This document shows, piece after piece, positions 8,251 through 18,139 of a stretch of DNA of 64,000 bases; the first letter of the stretch is position 1, and every line of letters begins with the position of its first letter. The DNA comes from Bacillus sp. OK048 (GTDB taxonomy: Bacteria > Bacillota > Bacilli > Bacillales > Cytobacillaceae). The stretch spans positions 62,001 through 126,000 of the forward strand of contig NZ_FNHN01000003.1 in assembly GCF_900103525.1 (NCBI RefSeq), in the 5' to 3' direction. The notes beneath the pieces were generated by a model, which worked only from the letters and a program-made list of their open reading frames with translations, made no database searches and was not told the origin of the DNA. A program made the translations under genes and the position numbers.

Positions 8251-8436
8251 ATGAGCCAGGATATTACCCTACAACAAATTGCAGAAGGTGTACCTAAGAC
8301 GCTATTATATGCATCTGATAGAGACATAGAAGGATTCCAAAAAATCATCGAAGAAACGATTAAATTAAGAGAAGCACATAGAAACTTACAGAAGATGGTT
8401 AAAAGCTTTTCTACCTCTACCATTCAACGTACATGA
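8251..8436 (+). CDS. Small protein of unknown function (61 aa)
   Basis: MSQDITLQQIAEGVPKTLLYASDRDIEGFQKIIEETIKLREAHRNLQKMVKSF...: a soluble, helical, mildly charged peptide with no cysteines and no membrane segment. The ATG at 8251 has GAAAGGTGG nine bases upstream, which supports translation. The longer frame starting at the GTG at 8239 would begin inside that site. I do not recognise the family. It is isolated between the importer operon and a Spo0E-type gene. Confidence 0.6.
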   Translation: MSQDITLQQIAEGVPKTLLYASDRDIEGFQKIIEETIKLREAHRNLQKMVKSFSTSTIQRT

Positions 8437-8444
8437 TTTTAAGC

Positions 8445-8485
8445 AAAAAAAAGACCCATCGTCCAAATGGGTGGGTCTAGCTTTT
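8445..8485. terminator. Bidirectional terminator between converging small genes
   Basis: AGACCCA / TGGGTCT stem. The minus strand gives an eight-T run, serving the Spo0E-like gene; the plus strand has a weaker T stretch serving the 61-aa gene. Confidence 0.75.
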
Positions 8486-8519
8486 AAAGAACAGAAACTT
8501 AATTGAATCTATCACTTTT

Positions 8520-8771
8520 TTACGGTAAAAACTTGTACGGTCTCGAAAAAAATCTTAGTAAATTCTGAATCAATGTCACAAGATCATTTAGCAAAAAAGT
8601 TGAATTTGACATCCTCTTGTTTGAAGTTAACCTTCTATAGTCATTAAGCAGTTTATCTAGTTCTTGACTGCATAGTACTGTTTCTTCACAACAAAGCCCT
8701 TTTGTCATCCCAATTTTTATCATCTCGTCTCTTTTCTCATTGATTGCCTCTTCTAAATCTACTTTCGTCAT
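8520..8771 (-). CDS. Spo0E-like aspartyl-phosphate phosphatase
   Basis: An 83-residue protein carrying the Spo0E family signature SQELDKLLNDY near residues 35-45, preceded by an amphipathic helix (EEAINEKRDEMIKIG). The family dephosphorylates Spo0A~P and delays sporulation through the S-Q-x-L-D motif, which is intact here. The ~35-residue C-terminal extension (NDLVTLIQNLLRFFSRPYKF) is longer than in the shortest members. The ATG at 8771 has AGAGGTG ten bases upstream. Confidence 0.85.
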   Translation of the reverse strand: MTKVDLEEAINEKRDEMIKIGMTKGLCCEETVLCSQELDKLLNDYRRLTSNKRMSNSTFLLNDLVTLIQNLLRFFSRPYKFLP

Positions 8772-8935
8772 CGCAGAAAAACACCTCTACCAATATTAAT
8801 TATCCTGCTGCTTTAATCTAGTAGTTTCATGAAATGAATTATAGCATTAATTTAAATCTATTAAATCGTTTCGATAAAACAAGTTAAAATGTGACAAAAC
8901 TAGACGATTTTTAAAAATTCAGATATTTTTATAGT

Positions 8936-8967
8936 AAAAAAAGAGACAGGATTTCTGTCTCTTTTTT
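8936..8967. terminator. Strong bidirectional terminator
   Basis: AAAAAAGAGACAG / CTGTCTCTTTTTT, a 13-bp perfect stem with a 5-base loop. It can end the cysJI transcript on the minus strand. Confidence 0.85.
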
Positions 8968-9002
8968 AACCGATAAGATAGTATAGTTTTTAGAACTTAG
9001 GT

Positions 9003-9156
9003 TACTGTCTAGCTCCAGCGCCCTAACGGCTAGTGTCCTTCGCTCTCCGCACTTCGATAAGTCAACATCGAATCGCCTACGGCTCTTCGTGTTTCCTTTA
9101 TCTTGATTGGAGCGCTCCAGGCCATACGCCGCTGACCAGGGCACTTACGCTTTTTA
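9003..9156. repeat. Bacillus-type intergenic repeat element (about 150 bp)
   Basis: The stretch begins TGTCTAGCTCCAGCGCC and ends GGGCACTTACGCTTTTT. It is GC-richer than its surroundings and contains several short inverted segments. Elements with the same 'GTCTAGCTCCAGCGCC' beginning are scattered in Bacillus-group genomes (recalled, not searched). It sits between the terminator at 8967 and the cysI stop codon and encodes nothing I trust. Confidence 0.6.
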
Positions 9157-9158
9157 AT

Positions 9159-10877
9159 TTAAGCATGAAAATTTGTGCCATCTGTCGTAGCTTGGATAAT
9201 TCCTGCACGGATAACGAAATCACCAAAGTGCTCGTCTTCGTCTCGTTCTTTTGCATAACGGGAGAAAATATCCTTTAGTTCACGTAAAATTTCTTCTTCG
9301 CCGATATTTTCACGGTACATTTTGTTTAGCCGGCTGCCGTCAAAAGCCGCACCAAGATACATATTATATTTTCCGACTCCTTTACCCATAAAAGCTAATT
9401 CACCTAGCCCAGGGCGTGCACATCCGTTAGGACAGCCTGTCATACGAATGGTAATTTCTTTGTCTCGTAGACCGTTCTCATCTAAAATATCATCAATTTT
9501 ATCAATTAACTTCGGCAAATAACGCTCTGCCTCTGCCATCGCCAAGCCACACGTTGGCAGTGCCACACATGCCATTGAACTGCGTCGGAGTGCAGAATAA
9601 TGACTGCCATCAGTCAGCCCAAATTGTTCAATTAGTTCACTTATTTTTTTCTTTTTTTGACTTGTTACACTGGCAATGATTAGATTTTGATTTGCCGTTA
9701 TACGGAAATCACCATTATGGATTTTTGCAATTTCCCTTAAAGCTGTTTTCAATTTATAATCATCTGTATCTGCAACACGGCCGTTTTGGATAAACAATGT
9801 ATAATGCCATTTGCCTTGTACACCCTTCACCCATCCATATCGGTCGCCGTTATCATCAAAACAATAAGGCTTTGCTTCTCCAAGGCAAAAGCCAAGACGT
9901 TCTTCCAATTCGGCCTTCACTGTTTCCAATCCTAAGCGGTCAACTGTGTACTTGAAGCGAGCATTTTTTCGTTCAGAACGGTTACCATAGTCCCGCTGAA
10001 TGGTAATAACTTTTTCTGCTACATCTTGAACTTGATCTGGTGTACAGAACCCAATTACCTTAGCGAGCTGCGGGTATGTTTCCTTATCACCATGTGAACT
10101 ACCCATACCGCCGCCAATTGCTACGTTAAAACCGATAAGCTTTCCTTCTTCTATTATAGCTATTAACCCGAGATCCTGTGAAAAGACGTCGATATCATTC
10201 GATGGTGGAACAGCTATTCCAATTTTAAATTTCCGTGGCAAATAAAGCGGACCATACATTGGTTCAACTTCTTCCACTTCTGGAGAGCCAGCCACTTTTT
10301 CTTCATCAAGCCAAATTTCATGATAGGCTCTTGAGCGCGGCAATAAATAATTACTCAACTGTTTTGCCCATTCGTATACTTCTAAATGAACCTCTGACTG
10401 ATAAGGATTAGAAGTACACAAGACGTTCCGATTCACATCACCACATGCTGCAATCGTATCTAAAAGTGTTGCATGGATTTCCTGAATGGTATTTTTCATA
10501 TTCCATTTTAAGATTCCATGCATTTGAAAAGTTTGACGTGTAGTCAGTTTTAGTGTGCCGTTACCGTTTTTATCAGCAAGCTCATCCATCACAAGCCATT
10601 GGGACGGTGTTGCAACCCCCCCAGGCAAACGAATACGAAGCATAAACTGATAGGCTGGCTCTAGTTTTTGCTTTTGACGTTCATTGCGAAGATCACGATC
10701 GTCCTGCAAATAGCTGCCATGGTGTTTCATTAGACGGTTATCATCGTCTGGAATTCCTGCACTGATTGGATCGAGCATGACTTCTTTAAGTGTTCCGCGT
10801 AAAAAATCACTTTCTCTTTTTATACGCTCGACATCGCTTGGCGCACCTTCAGGTGCCGTTAGTTTTTGCTTCACCAT
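9159..10877 (-). CDS. cysI: Sulfite reductase [NADPH] hemoprotein beta-component
   Basis: Catalyses six-electron reduction of sulfite to sulfide in the cytoplasm. The 572-residue protein has the siroheme/[4Fe-4S] cysteine pattern C-x5-C...C-x3-C at Cys437, Cys443, Cys482 and Cys486 (CVALPTC, TGCPNGC), and a conserved N-terminal sulfite reductase half-domain around 75-125. Length matches the family. It follows cysJ by 37 bases, forming a cysJI unit. Siroheme comes from the sumT-sirB pathway encoded just upstream. Confidence 0.97.
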   Translation of the reverse strand: MVKQKLTAPEGAPSDVERIKRESDFLRGTLKEVMLDPISAGIPDDDNRLMKHHGSYLQDDRDLRNERQKQKLEPAYQFMLRIRLPGGVATPSQWLVMDELADKNGNGTLKLTTRQTFQMHGILKWNMKNTIQEIHATLLDTIAACGDVNRNVLCTSNPYQSEVHLEVYEWAKQLSNYLLPRSRAYHEIWLDEEKVAGSPEVEEVEPMYGPLYLPRKFKIGIAVPPSNDIDVFSQDLGLIAIIEEGKLIGFNVAIGGGMGSSHGDKETYPQLAKVIGFCTPDQVQDVAEKVITIQRDYGNRSERKNARFKYTVDRLGLETVKAELEERLGFCLGEAKPYCFDDNGDRYGWVKGVQGKWHYTLFIQNGRVADTDDYKLKTALREIAKIHNGDFRITANQNLIIASVTSQKKKKISELIEQFGLTDGSHYSALRRSSMACVALPTCGLAMAEAERYLPKLIDKIDDILDENGLRDKEITIRMTGCPNGCARPGLGELAFMGKGVGKYNMYLGAAFDGSRLNKMYRENIGEEEILRELKDIFSRYAKERDEDEHFGDFVIRAGIIQATTDGTNFHA

Positions 10878-10914
10878 TTATGAAAAAACTCCTTCCACTA
10901 CTGTATCAACAGTA

Positions 10915-12720
10915 TCAATATACGTCGCGTTGGTATCGTTTTTGCTGCAGCATGTCTGTAAGGTAAGCTTCTGCGTCTTCACGGCTCATGCTGCCTTCTG
11001 TTTCAATAATTTGAATAAGTGTTTGATGAACGTCATGTGCCATATGTTTCTCATCACCGCAAATGTAAAGGTGAGCACCTTCTTCTAGCCACGCAAATAA
11101 TTCCTTGCTCTGTTCAAGCATGCGGTGCTGTACATAGACTTTTTCAGCAGTGTCACGGGAAAATGCAACATCCATTTTTGTTAACACACCGTTTTTAAGC
11201 CATTTTTGCCATTCTGTTTGGTACAAGAAATCAGTCACAAAGTGCTGGTCTCCAAAGAACATCCATGATTTTCCTTCGGCACCCTGTTCCTCACGCTCTT
11301 GCATAAACGAGCGAAATGGCGCTACTCCAGTTCCTGGACCAACCATGATGATAGGTGTTTCAGGGTTAGCTGGGAGCTTAAAGTTTTCGTTATGTTGGAT
11401 GTAAATGGGTACGCTGTCGCCAGATTGTAAATGATCTGCAGCAAAAATAGAGCAGACACCTTTTCGGTCACGACCATGTGCATGGTACCGAACAGCACCA
11501 ATTGTTAAATGGACTTCATCTGGATTCGCCGTTAAGCTGCTGGCAATCGAGTATAAACGTGCTGGTATTTTTCTAAGTAACGAAACAAACTCTTGTGGAG
11601 AGCTATTCCATGGTCCAAATTCACGAACTACATCGAGTAAATCCCGGCCCTCAAGATATGACTTTAATTTCTCACCATTATTTATAAGTTCTTTTAGTCC
11701 ATCATTTTCTGACAGATTAGATATTTTTTCTAGTAGCGGTTTTGATAAAGTGGTAATTTCATAGTACGTGATAAGCGCGTCTCTTAGCACACGAACCTCA
11801 CCCTGTTTATTAATCGTCACGCTTTCTTTTGGATTCCATTCCAATTCCTCAAGAAGCAAATCAACGAGTGTATGATCATTTTCAGGATAGATTCCAAGGC
11901 TGTCACCTGGCTGAAAGCTAAGTCCAGACCCTTCTAGCGACAATTCTAGATGTCTCGTTTCTTTATTCGAGCCTCGGCCATTCAAGTTCATATTTTCAAG
12001 AACTTCTGCTTTGAACGGATTGGTTCTAGAATACGTAGTCTCAACTATTTGAGTGTTAGCTACCTGAGTTAGTGCTGAATCACCAGCCTTTGCTTCACCT
12101 AGGCTGCTAATTACACCTGCGAGCCATTCCGCTGCCGGTTCATCATAATCTAGGTCACAGTCAAAACGTGGATACAATCGTGTACCCCCAAGTTCCTCGA
12201 AGCGAGCATCAAATTCTTTTCCCGTTTGACAGAAAAACTCATAGGAGCTATCTCCAAGTGAGAGGACAGAAAAGTTAAGTTCATTAAGCTTTGGAGCACG
12301 TTTACTGTGCACAAATTCATGAAATGTAAGAGCATTATCCGGTGGATCGCCTTCTCCGTGTGTACTTACTAAAATAAGTAGATTATTAACTTTTTTTAGA
12401 TTATTTGGTTTAAAATCATTCATGGAAGAAACAGTTACTTGGAACCCTTTTCCTTCAAGCGTCTTGCTCGCCTTTTTTGCAAGCCCCTGAGCATTTCCGG
12501 TCTGTGAACCGTAAAGAATGGTTACTTCTTTTGATGTCGTTCCTTTCGGTGCTGCCTGCTGGCTAGGAGTTCCTAGAACGGAAGCTAATGGCGAAGCAGC
12601 ACCAGCAAGATACCCACTTAACCATACTTTTTGTGATTCTGTAAAAGTAGGTAAAAGACGATTTAGGAGTTCCGCCTGCTCCTGATTAAACGGACTGTTT
12701 ATTACCTGAAGTTGCAACAT
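10915..12720 (-). CDS. cysJ: Sulfite reductase [NADPH] flavoprotein alpha-component
   Basis: Passes electrons from NADPH through FAD and FMN to CysI. The 601-residue protein shows a flavodoxin domain with the FMN loop YGSQTGN (70-76), an FAD-binding segment RLYSIASS (about 390) and an NADPH-binding segment GPGTGVAPFRSF (about 460-470). The C-terminus ends in RYQRDVY, as is typical of the CPR/CysJ family. The ATG at 12720 has GAGGTGG upstream. About 195 bases separate it from sirB, so cysJI may have its own promoter, but I do not see a convincing one. Confidence 0.96.
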   Translation of the reverse strand: MLQLQVINSPFNQEQAELLNRLLPTFTESQKVWLSGYLAGAASPLASVLGTPSQQAAPKGTTSKEVTILYGSQTGNAQGLAKKASKTLEGKGFQVTVSSMNDFKPNNLKKVNNLLILVSTHGEGDPPDNALTFHEFVHSKRAPKLNELNFSVLSLGDSSYEFFCQTGKEFDARFEELGGTRLYPRFDCDLDYDEPAAEWLAGVISSLGEAKAGDSALTQVANTQIVETTYSRTNPFKAEVLENMNLNGRGSNKETRHLELSLEGSGLSFQPGDSLGIYPENDHTLVDLLLEELEWNPKESVTINKQGEVRVLRDALITYYEITTLSKPLLEKISNLSENDGLKELINNGEKLKSYLEGRDLLDVVREFGPWNSSPQEFVSLLRKIPARLYSIASSLTANPDEVHLTIGAVRYHAHGRDRKGVCSIFAADHLQSGDSVPIYIQHNENFKLPANPETPIIMVGPGTGVAPFRSFMQEREEQGAEGKSWMFFGDQHFVTDFLYQTEWQKWLKNGVLTKMDVAFSRDTAEKVYVQHRMLEQSKELFAWLEEGAHLYICGDEKHMAHDVHQTLIQIIETEGSMSREDAEAYLTDMLQQKRYQRDVY

Positions 12721-12915
12721 TATCCACCTCGCTATGGAATATAAACCTATGAAACAAGTATTTTTTAGAGGATGTTCTATTTATTAATGAATCCTAGTAA
12801 ATTGTGGCCTCTTTATAGTTACCTAGATGATTTTTTTAGCTGGCTCTCGGGCACCCCTGCTTTGACCCAAAATCCATTTCATTTCGGATTTCGGTCACTC
12901 CAGTCTATTAAAACA

Positions 12916-13641
12916 CTACTCACCAATTGCCCGTTCAATGACGATATCCTCAATAACAGGATGAATGCTTAATTGGGAAGTACAGAGGATTTTTTGCCCC
13001 TCTTTTTGGCGGGAGCGAACAATTTTGTTTAATTGTGCTAATAGCAGTCCAGAAAATAGCATATAAGGAACGACGATTACCCTGCCGACTGCTCCTTCAG
13101 CTATCGTTTCAAGCCCCTCACTTAGCCTTGGTTCTGTTGCAGCAAAATAACAGACAGATACCATTTCCACTTCTAGCCGCTCACCAATTCCACTTGCAAT
13201 TCTTCCGAAATGCACATGAATATCTGGGTCGCTGCTTCCTACACCAACAATCAATAACCGATCATCGGGGAATACTTCACCTGCAGAATCCCTAATTAAT
13301 TCTGCCACGGCATCCAATATGACTTCCTGGACACCAAATGGATTCTTTATTTTAACTGGAATAGTAGGATATTTGGCCATCAAGGGGGATAATGCCTCGG
13401 GGATATCCCGTTTTATGTGTCCTGCTGCCAAGAGAAACAGTGGAACAACATCAATCTCAGTTGCTCCTTGTTCAACACACCTATCAAATCCTTCTTCAAT
13501 CAGCGGCTCTGTCAATTCAAGGAAACAAAGTTCCTGAATCGGTACATCCATACGCGTCTTTACCCTATCGATAAAGGCTCCTATCTCGACCGCTCCTTTT
13601 CTAGAGCGAGTACCATGGCCGATATAAAGAATTGCTTTCAT
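12916..13641 (-). CDS. sirB: Sirohydrochlorin ferrochelatase (CbiX/SirB family)
   Basis: Inserts iron into sirohydrochlorin to give siroheme for sulfite reductase. The 241-residue protein has two CbiX-like halves: GHGTRSRKG near residue 8 with the metal-binding histidine, then 'LFLLAAGHIKRDIPEAL', and a second half containing 'VVPYMLFSGLL'. It corresponds in position and type to B. subtilis YlnE, downstream of the methyltransferase gene by 21 bases. The precorrin-2 dehydrogenase (YlnF/SirC) that normally follows is absent. Confidence 0.9.
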   Translation of the reverse strand: MKAILYIGHGTRSRKGAVEIGAFIDRVKTRMDVPIQELCFLELTEPLIEEGFDRCVEQGATEIDVVPLFLLAAGHIKRDIPEALSPLMAKYPTIPVKIKNPFGVQEVILDAVAELIRDSAGEVFPDDRLLIVGVGSSDPDIHVHFGRIASGIGERLEVEMVSVCYFAATEPRLSEGLETIAEGAVGRVIVVPYMLFSGLLLAQLNKIVRSRQKEGQKILCTSQLSIHPVIEDIVIERAIGE

Positions 13642-13662
13642 CCAATGTGCTCCCTTCTGAAA

Positions 13663-14439
13663 TTACCGGTTGGCGACTGGTATATTTGGTACAATTTCTT
13701 CTTGAAACCAATTTAATCTTTCGTGTAACCTGACTACCTCACCAATGACAATCATACTTGGATTCGTTATCTGTTCTTTTTTCACAACATCATCAATATT
13801 TTCAAGTGTTCCTATTACTGTCCTCTGATCACTTAATGTTCCCCAATGAATTAGAGCGATTGGTGTCTGTGGAGATTTCCCATTAAGGATTAAGTGCTTC
13901 GTAATCGTAGATAGATGTGATACTCCCATGTAAACACAAATTGTATCAACCCCGTTTGCCAAATGGGACCATTGATGTTCCGCTTCAACATCACCGGCCT
14001 GATGTCCGGTGATAAATGCGAAGCTTTTACTTAGTGACCGATGGGTTACGGGAATTCCAGCATAAGCAGCCGCGGCTATTCCAGCGGTGATGCCTGGAAC
14101 GATTTCAAACGGGACATTATGCCTTCCACATTCCTCTGCCTCTTCACCTCCACGTCCGAAAACAAAGGGATCTCCACCTTTTAAACGGACTACTTGATAA
14201 CCCTTTTTTGCATATTTCACTAAGAAATGGTTAATCGTCTCCTGCTTCATTGTATGATAATGTGGAAGCTTGCCGCAATAGACAAGTTGCGCTCCCTCTT
14301 TCGCATTCTCCAAAAGTTCAGGATTTACCAGCCGATCATAGAGGATGACATCAGCTTGCTGCAGGCAGCGCAATCCTTTTACCGTAATTAAATCTGGATC
14401 TCCAGGACCCGCACCTACTAAATAAACCTTGCCAACCAT
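13663..14439 (-). CDS. sumT: Uroporphyrinogen-III C-methyltransferase
   Basis: Makes precorrin-2 from uroporphyrinogen III using two SAM molecules, the first committed siroheme step. The 258-residue single-domain enzyme shows VGAGPGDPDLIT at 8-19, 'LVNPELL', 'LKGGDPFVFGRGGEE' near 83-97 and 'GITAGIAAAAYAGIPVTHR'. It is not fused to CysG dehydrogenase domains. It corresponds to B. subtilis ylnD within the cysH operon and has AAAGGA upstream of the ATG. Confidence 0.94.
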   Translation of the reverse strand: MVGKVYLVGAGPGDPDLITVKGLRCLQQADVILYDRLVNPELLENAKEGAQLVYCGKLPHYHTMKQETINHFLVKYAKKGYQVVRLKGGDPFVFGRGGEEAEECGRHNVPFEIVPGITAGIAAAAYAGIPVTHRSLSKSFAFITGHQAGDVEAEHQWSHLANGVDTICVYMGVSHLSTITKHLILNGKSPQTPIALIHWGTLSDQRTVIGTLENIDDVVKKEQITNPSMIVIGEVVRLHERLNWFQEEIVPNIPVANR

Positions 14440-14469
14440 TGATCAACCATCCTTTCTTACCGATTCAAG

Positions 14470-15069
14470 TTAGAGAATGTTCTTTTCACGAAGGTAACTA
14501 AAAATTTGATTCACCGCTTCTTCCACGGTTAACAAATCAGAACGGACTATAATTTCTGGACTTTCTGGTGCTTCATACGGGGAATCAATCCCAGTAAAGT
14601 CCTTTATTTCCCCACGGCGTGCCTTGGCATAAAGCTGCTTTGGATCTCGCTTTTCACACTCTTCAATTGGACAGTCCACAAAAACTTCAATAAACTCTCC
14701 CTCTTCAAAAATCGCCCGGACTTGGCCTCGATCAGACCGAAATGGAGAAATGAAAGCAGTGGTCACGACTGCGCCGCTATCGACAAACAATTTTGCTACT
14801 TCACCTATTCTCCGAATATTTTCGGTCCGATCATGGTCAGAAAAACCAAGATCGCGATTTAGTCCATGACGGATATTATCGCCGTCTAAGACATATTCAT
14901 TGATGCCCTGACGGTACAATTCGCTTGATACAGCATTCGCAATCGTCGATTTTCCAGAACCTGAAAGGCCGGTAAACCAAAGTACACAGCTTCCATGACC
15001 ATTTTGACGATGACGGTCTGATTTTGTAACAGTACTAGCATGCCATGTGATATTCGTTGCTTTCGTCAA
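14470..15069 (-). CDS. cysC: Adenylylsulfate kinase
   Basis: Phosphorylates adenylylsulfate (APS) to PAPS. The 199-residue protein has Walker [10 protein letters not shown] (34-42), '[20 protein letters not shown]' for APS binding, and '[37 protein letters not shown]'. The TTG start at 15067-15069 is preceded by GGAGGAG, 13 bases after the sat stop codon. It lies in the conserved order sat-cysC-sumT-sirB. Confidence 0.95.
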   Translation of the reverse strand: MTKATNITWHASTVTKSDRHRQNGHGSCVLWFTGLSGSGKSTIANAVSSELYRQGINEYVLDGDNIRHGLNRDLGFSDHDRTENIRRIGEVAKLFVDSGAVVTTAFISPFRSDRGQVRAIFEEGEFIEVFVDCPIEECEKRDPKQLYAKARRGEIKDFTGIDSPYEAPESPEIIVRSDLLTVEEAVNQIFSYLREKNIL

Positions 15070-15082
15070 AAGTTTCTCCTCC

Positions 15083-16234
15083 TTAGACCGTTGCCTTTTC
15101 TTCTTTCATTCCTTCAATCAGCACTTCGACAACCTCTTTACGGCTGAATGTCGATGGTGGTAGCTGACCTGCACGCAGTAGTTCTCTTACTTTTGTTCCA
15201 GATAGAATCACTCGATCTTCATTGCTATGTGGGCATGTTTTATCAGATGCCATGCCTTCACATTTCGTGCAATAGAAGCTATGTTCAAAGAATAATGGTT
15301 TAATGCCAAGCTCCCCTTCAGGGAATTCACTGAAAATCAATTGGGCGTCATACGTACCGTAATAATTACCTACACCGGCATGGTCACGACCAACAATGAA
15401 ATGAGTGCATCCAAAGTTTTTACGGGCAATCGCATGAAAAATCGCTTCTCTTGGACCGGCATAACGCATAGCTGCAGGATAGACGCCAAGCTGTACACGT
15501 TCAGTAGGATAGTAGTTTTCTAACAAAACACGATAGCTTTTTAAACGGACGTCCGCTGGAATGTCATCAGACTTTGTTTCGCCAACAAGCGGATTGACGA
15601 ACAATCCATCTACAGTTTCAAGTGCAGCTTTTTGAATATACTCATGGGCACGGTGAATGGGATTTCTCGTTTGGAAGCCTACTACTGTCTTCCAGCCCTT
15701 CTCTTCGAACAATGCACGTGTTTCCTTCGGCTCGAACCACACATCGCTGAAGACTCCCTTTTCTGGTTTTTGAACGAGTATTACATCTCCCGCAACATAG
15801 ACAGGACCTCTTTCATACAGACGCTTAACTCCTGGATGTGCCGTTTCAAGCGTTTTATAGACCTCCACCGCTTCTTTGTCTAAATTTGGTTCATACCATT
15901 CCGAAACTTTAATAACCCCATATACATCATTGTTAAAAACAAGCTTCATTTTTTCGCCAACTGCAAGAGTTGCTGCTGTTTCATGGGAAACAGGAAGGGT
16001 TACAGGGATCGACCATATGGTATTGTCTATAAGACGCATATTCTCTACTACATTCTCATAATCATCTTTTCCAAGGAAACCAGTTAGCGGACTAAATAAC
16101 CCAACCCCGATTAGCTCTAGGTCACTCAAGGCAATTGCGTCGATTTCAATTTCTTTTACGATAGCTGTAACATCATAGTTTGGATCAAATGCTTGGATTA
16201 GTTTACCTCCATGAGGTGTTGGTAAAAATGACAA
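15083..16234 (-). CDS. sat: Sulfate adenylyltransferase
   Basis: Activates sulfate with ATP to APS. The protein carries '[13 protein letters not shown]' with the nucleotide-binding HxxH-type motif and 'VGRDHAGVG'. A C-x2-C cluster near the C-terminus ([15 protein letters not shown]) is typical of the bacterial monofunctional enzyme. The frame extends to an ATG at 16255, but that ATG lacks a ribosome site. The TTG at 16232-16234 gives [12 protein letters not shown], aligning with known N-termini of the form MSLAPHGG, and has AGAAAGG ten bases upstream. I prefer the TTG with moderate confidence. Confidence 0.93.
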   Translation of the reverse strand: MSFLPTPHGGKLIQAFDPNYDVTAIVKEIEIDAIALSDLELIGVGLFSPLTGFLGKDDYENVVENMRLIDNTIWSIPVTLPVSHETAATLAVGEKMKLVFNNDVYGVIKVSEWYEPNLDKEAVEVYKTLETAHPGVKRLYERGPVYVAGDVILVQKPEKGVFSDVWFEPKETRALFEEKGWKTVVGFQTRNPIHRAHEYIQKAALETVDGLFVNPLVGETKSDDIPADVRLKSYRVLLENYYPTERVQLGVYPAAMRYAGPREAIFHAIARKNFGCTHFIVGRDHAGVGNYYGTYDAQLIFSEFPEGELGIKPLFFEHSFYCTKCEGMASDKTCPHSNEDRVILSGTKVRELLRAGQLPPSTFSRKEVVEVLIEGMKEEKATV

Positions 16235-16326
16235 CAGAATCAAACCTTTCTTCATGTAATTTTCTTTTTATGTTCAAAAATCATTTTTCTTTTCAATTAC
16301 AGCTTGCAGCCTGCGTAAAGTAATTT

Positions 16327-17385
16327 CTATTTTTTTACAGCCTCTACTACCGGTTGATTTGATTTTTTCATCAATGACATCACACCGAATACAGAAATCA
16401 AGACACCTGCCATCGCGACGATCGGATAGAAATTATGCTCAATCAATAATTGGATAAGTGTATAGGATAGCACCATCGACAGGACTGGTGACACAATCCA
16501 GACGGTTAGCAGTTGCACGACAATCCCTTTCTTTAAAACCGACTTGCCGTGCTTGGCAAAACCAATACCAATAATGGATGACGTTGTAATTTGTGTCAGT
16601 GGTACAGGAATTCCAAATATCGAAGCTACCGTGACAATAGCCGCTCCTGTTCCAGAGATAACACAGCCCTCTTCTAAACGAAGAGCTGTTATTTTCTTTC
16701 CGTTTGTTTCAAGAACACGATGCCCTAACACAAGCGCTCCTAATGCCACACATAGTCCGCCCCAGAAGATACCGTCACCCGTAGAGAGGATATCGGCTCC
16801 TACAAGCGGCCCAACTGCATTGGCCACATTGTTCATCCCTGCTGAAAAAGCCTCAAACAGTCCCATAAAAACGACAAGAACGGAAAGGAAAGGTACTGCT
16901 TTCGGAGCCTCCATCAAGCATTTAATCTTTTTATTTTTTAAAAATTTAGCAGCAAAGATGGCAATCACAAACGCTGCAAAAGGGGTAAGCAGCCAAAATA
17001 GCATAATCCATGCCAAATTAGTGACAAAAACGGATTGATAAACAATTCCTGCACCTACCACAGAGCCGACGGCTACTTCACTAGTGGATAGTGGTATCCC
17101 AAATATATTGGCTAAGAATAAAGATAGTGCAGCAGAAGCTAAAACAATAAGTGCAATCGGTACGGTAAAGGTGCTGTTCGGAACAATTCCGCTGCCGATT
17201 GTTTTCACGACTTCACCGCCGCCAAGCCATGCACCAAAAAACACTGCAACACTGCATAGTAATAATGCCAGCCTTTTTTTGACCACTCCTGCTCCATAAG
17301 AAATCCCCATTGACGCTGCCGCACCACTCGCACCAATATTGATGGCAAAAAATAATCCTATACCAATTGCTATGACTGTGAGCAA
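16327..17385 (-). CDS. cysP: Sulfate permease CysP (PiT family)
   Basis: Sulfate uptake across the cytoplasmic membrane. The 352-residue protein has about ten membrane segments in two PiT-type halves, with the family repeats 'GASGAAASMGISYGAGVVKKR' near the N-terminus and 'GMNNVANAVGPLVGADIL' in the second half. In B. subtilis the PiT member encoded between cysH and sat transports sulfate rather than phosphate, and the position here is the same. The TTG start at 17385 has AGGGGG upstream, 16 bases after the cysH stop codon. Confidence 0.93.
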   Translation of the reverse strand: MLTVIAIGIGLFFAINIGASGAAASMGISYGAGVVKKRLALLLCSVAVFFGAWLGGGEVVKTIGSGIVPNSTFTVPIALIVLASAALSLFLANIFGIPLSTSEVAVGSVVGAGIVYQSVFVTNLAWIMLFWLLTPFAAFVIAIFAAKFLKNKKIKCLMEAPKAVPFLSVLVVFMGLFEAFSAGMNNVANAVGPLVGADILSTGDGIFWGGLCVALGALVLGHRVLETNGKKITALRLEEGCVISGTGAAIVTVASIFGIPVPLTQITTSSIIGIGFAKHGKSVLKKGIVVQLLTVWIVSPVLSMVLSYTLIQLLIEHNFYPIVAMAGVLISVFGVMSLMKKSNQPVVEAVKK

Positions 17386-17400
17386 CCGATTAGCCCCCTT

Positions 17401-18117
17401 TTAGGATGTGTGCAAGCCACATTCAGTTTTACCACTTCCAGTCCATCTTCCTGATCGTGAATCACCATTCCCATCTACCGGCTGTGTACAAGGAAAACAG
17501 CCTATACTTGGGTAATTTTGATCGTGTAAGGTATTATACGGGAGATTTTTTTCTTTGATATAGCCCCAAATTTCGTCCCACGTCCAATGAATAAGTGGAC
17601 AGATTTTAATATTTTGGAATTTATCATCTTTATTAAGGAATTCCGTGTTTGCTCTTGTCGGTGATTGCTCTCGTCGAAGCCCTGAAATCCATGCTTGTTT
17701 AGAAGTTAACGTTTCCCTAAGTGGAATTACTTTTCGGATATTGCAGCATTGATTAGGCTCTCTTTTCCAAAGTGCTGATCCATACTGTTCACGCTGTTCG
17801 TCAAGGGTCAATTTGGGCAACTTTCTCTCAATTTTTAACGTAGGAAAGCGTGCTTCGATTTTGTTAATTACCTCATAAGTTTCCGAAAAGTGTAAGCCTG
17901 TATCTAAGAAAACGATATGCGCATCTGGCTTTACCTGCTGGATGAGGTCAATTAACACAATTGCTTCAGCTCCAAAACTGGATGCATACACGATTTGGTT
18001 TTCTGAATATGTGCGATAAGCCCACTCCAACACTGATTGTGCTCCTTTTGTTTTATCCTCAATCGGGAAAGCATCGGATATTTGACTCCAATTTTCATAA
18101 GTTATCGGTATAGTCAT
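17401..18117 (-). CDS. cysH: Phosphoadenylyl-/adenylyl-sulfate reductase
   Basis: Reduces PAPS (and/or APS) to sulfite with thioredoxin. The 238-residue protein has the P-loop-like SSFGAEAIVL (47-56), the catalytic ECGLH motif (Cys233), and the cysteine set for a [4Fe-4S] cluster: CC at 124-125 and C-x2-C at 207/210. This is the iron-sulfur type that can accept APS, although the linked cysC argues for PAPS being made. It is the first gene of the sulfate assimilation operon and is controlled by a SAM-I riboswitch. Confidence 0.95.
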   Translation of the reverse strand: MTIPITYENWSQISDAFPIEDKTKGAQSVLEWAYRTYSENQIVYASSFGAEAIVLIDLIQQVKPDAHIVFLDTGLHFSETYEVINKIEARFPTLKIERKLPKLTLDEQREQYGSALWKREPNQCCNIRKVIPLRETLTSKQAWISGLRREQSPTRANTEFLNKDDKFQNIKICPLIHWTWDEIWGYIKEKNLPYNTLHDQNYPSIGCFPCTQPVDGNGDSRSGRWTGSGKTECGLHTS

Positions 18118-18139
18118 GACAAAATCCCCCTAATATTTA

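Noticed and set aside
12721..12915. A separate promoter or terminator between sirB and cysJ
   Set aside because: No convincing -35/-10 pair or hairpin with T-run was seen, so it was not annotated.
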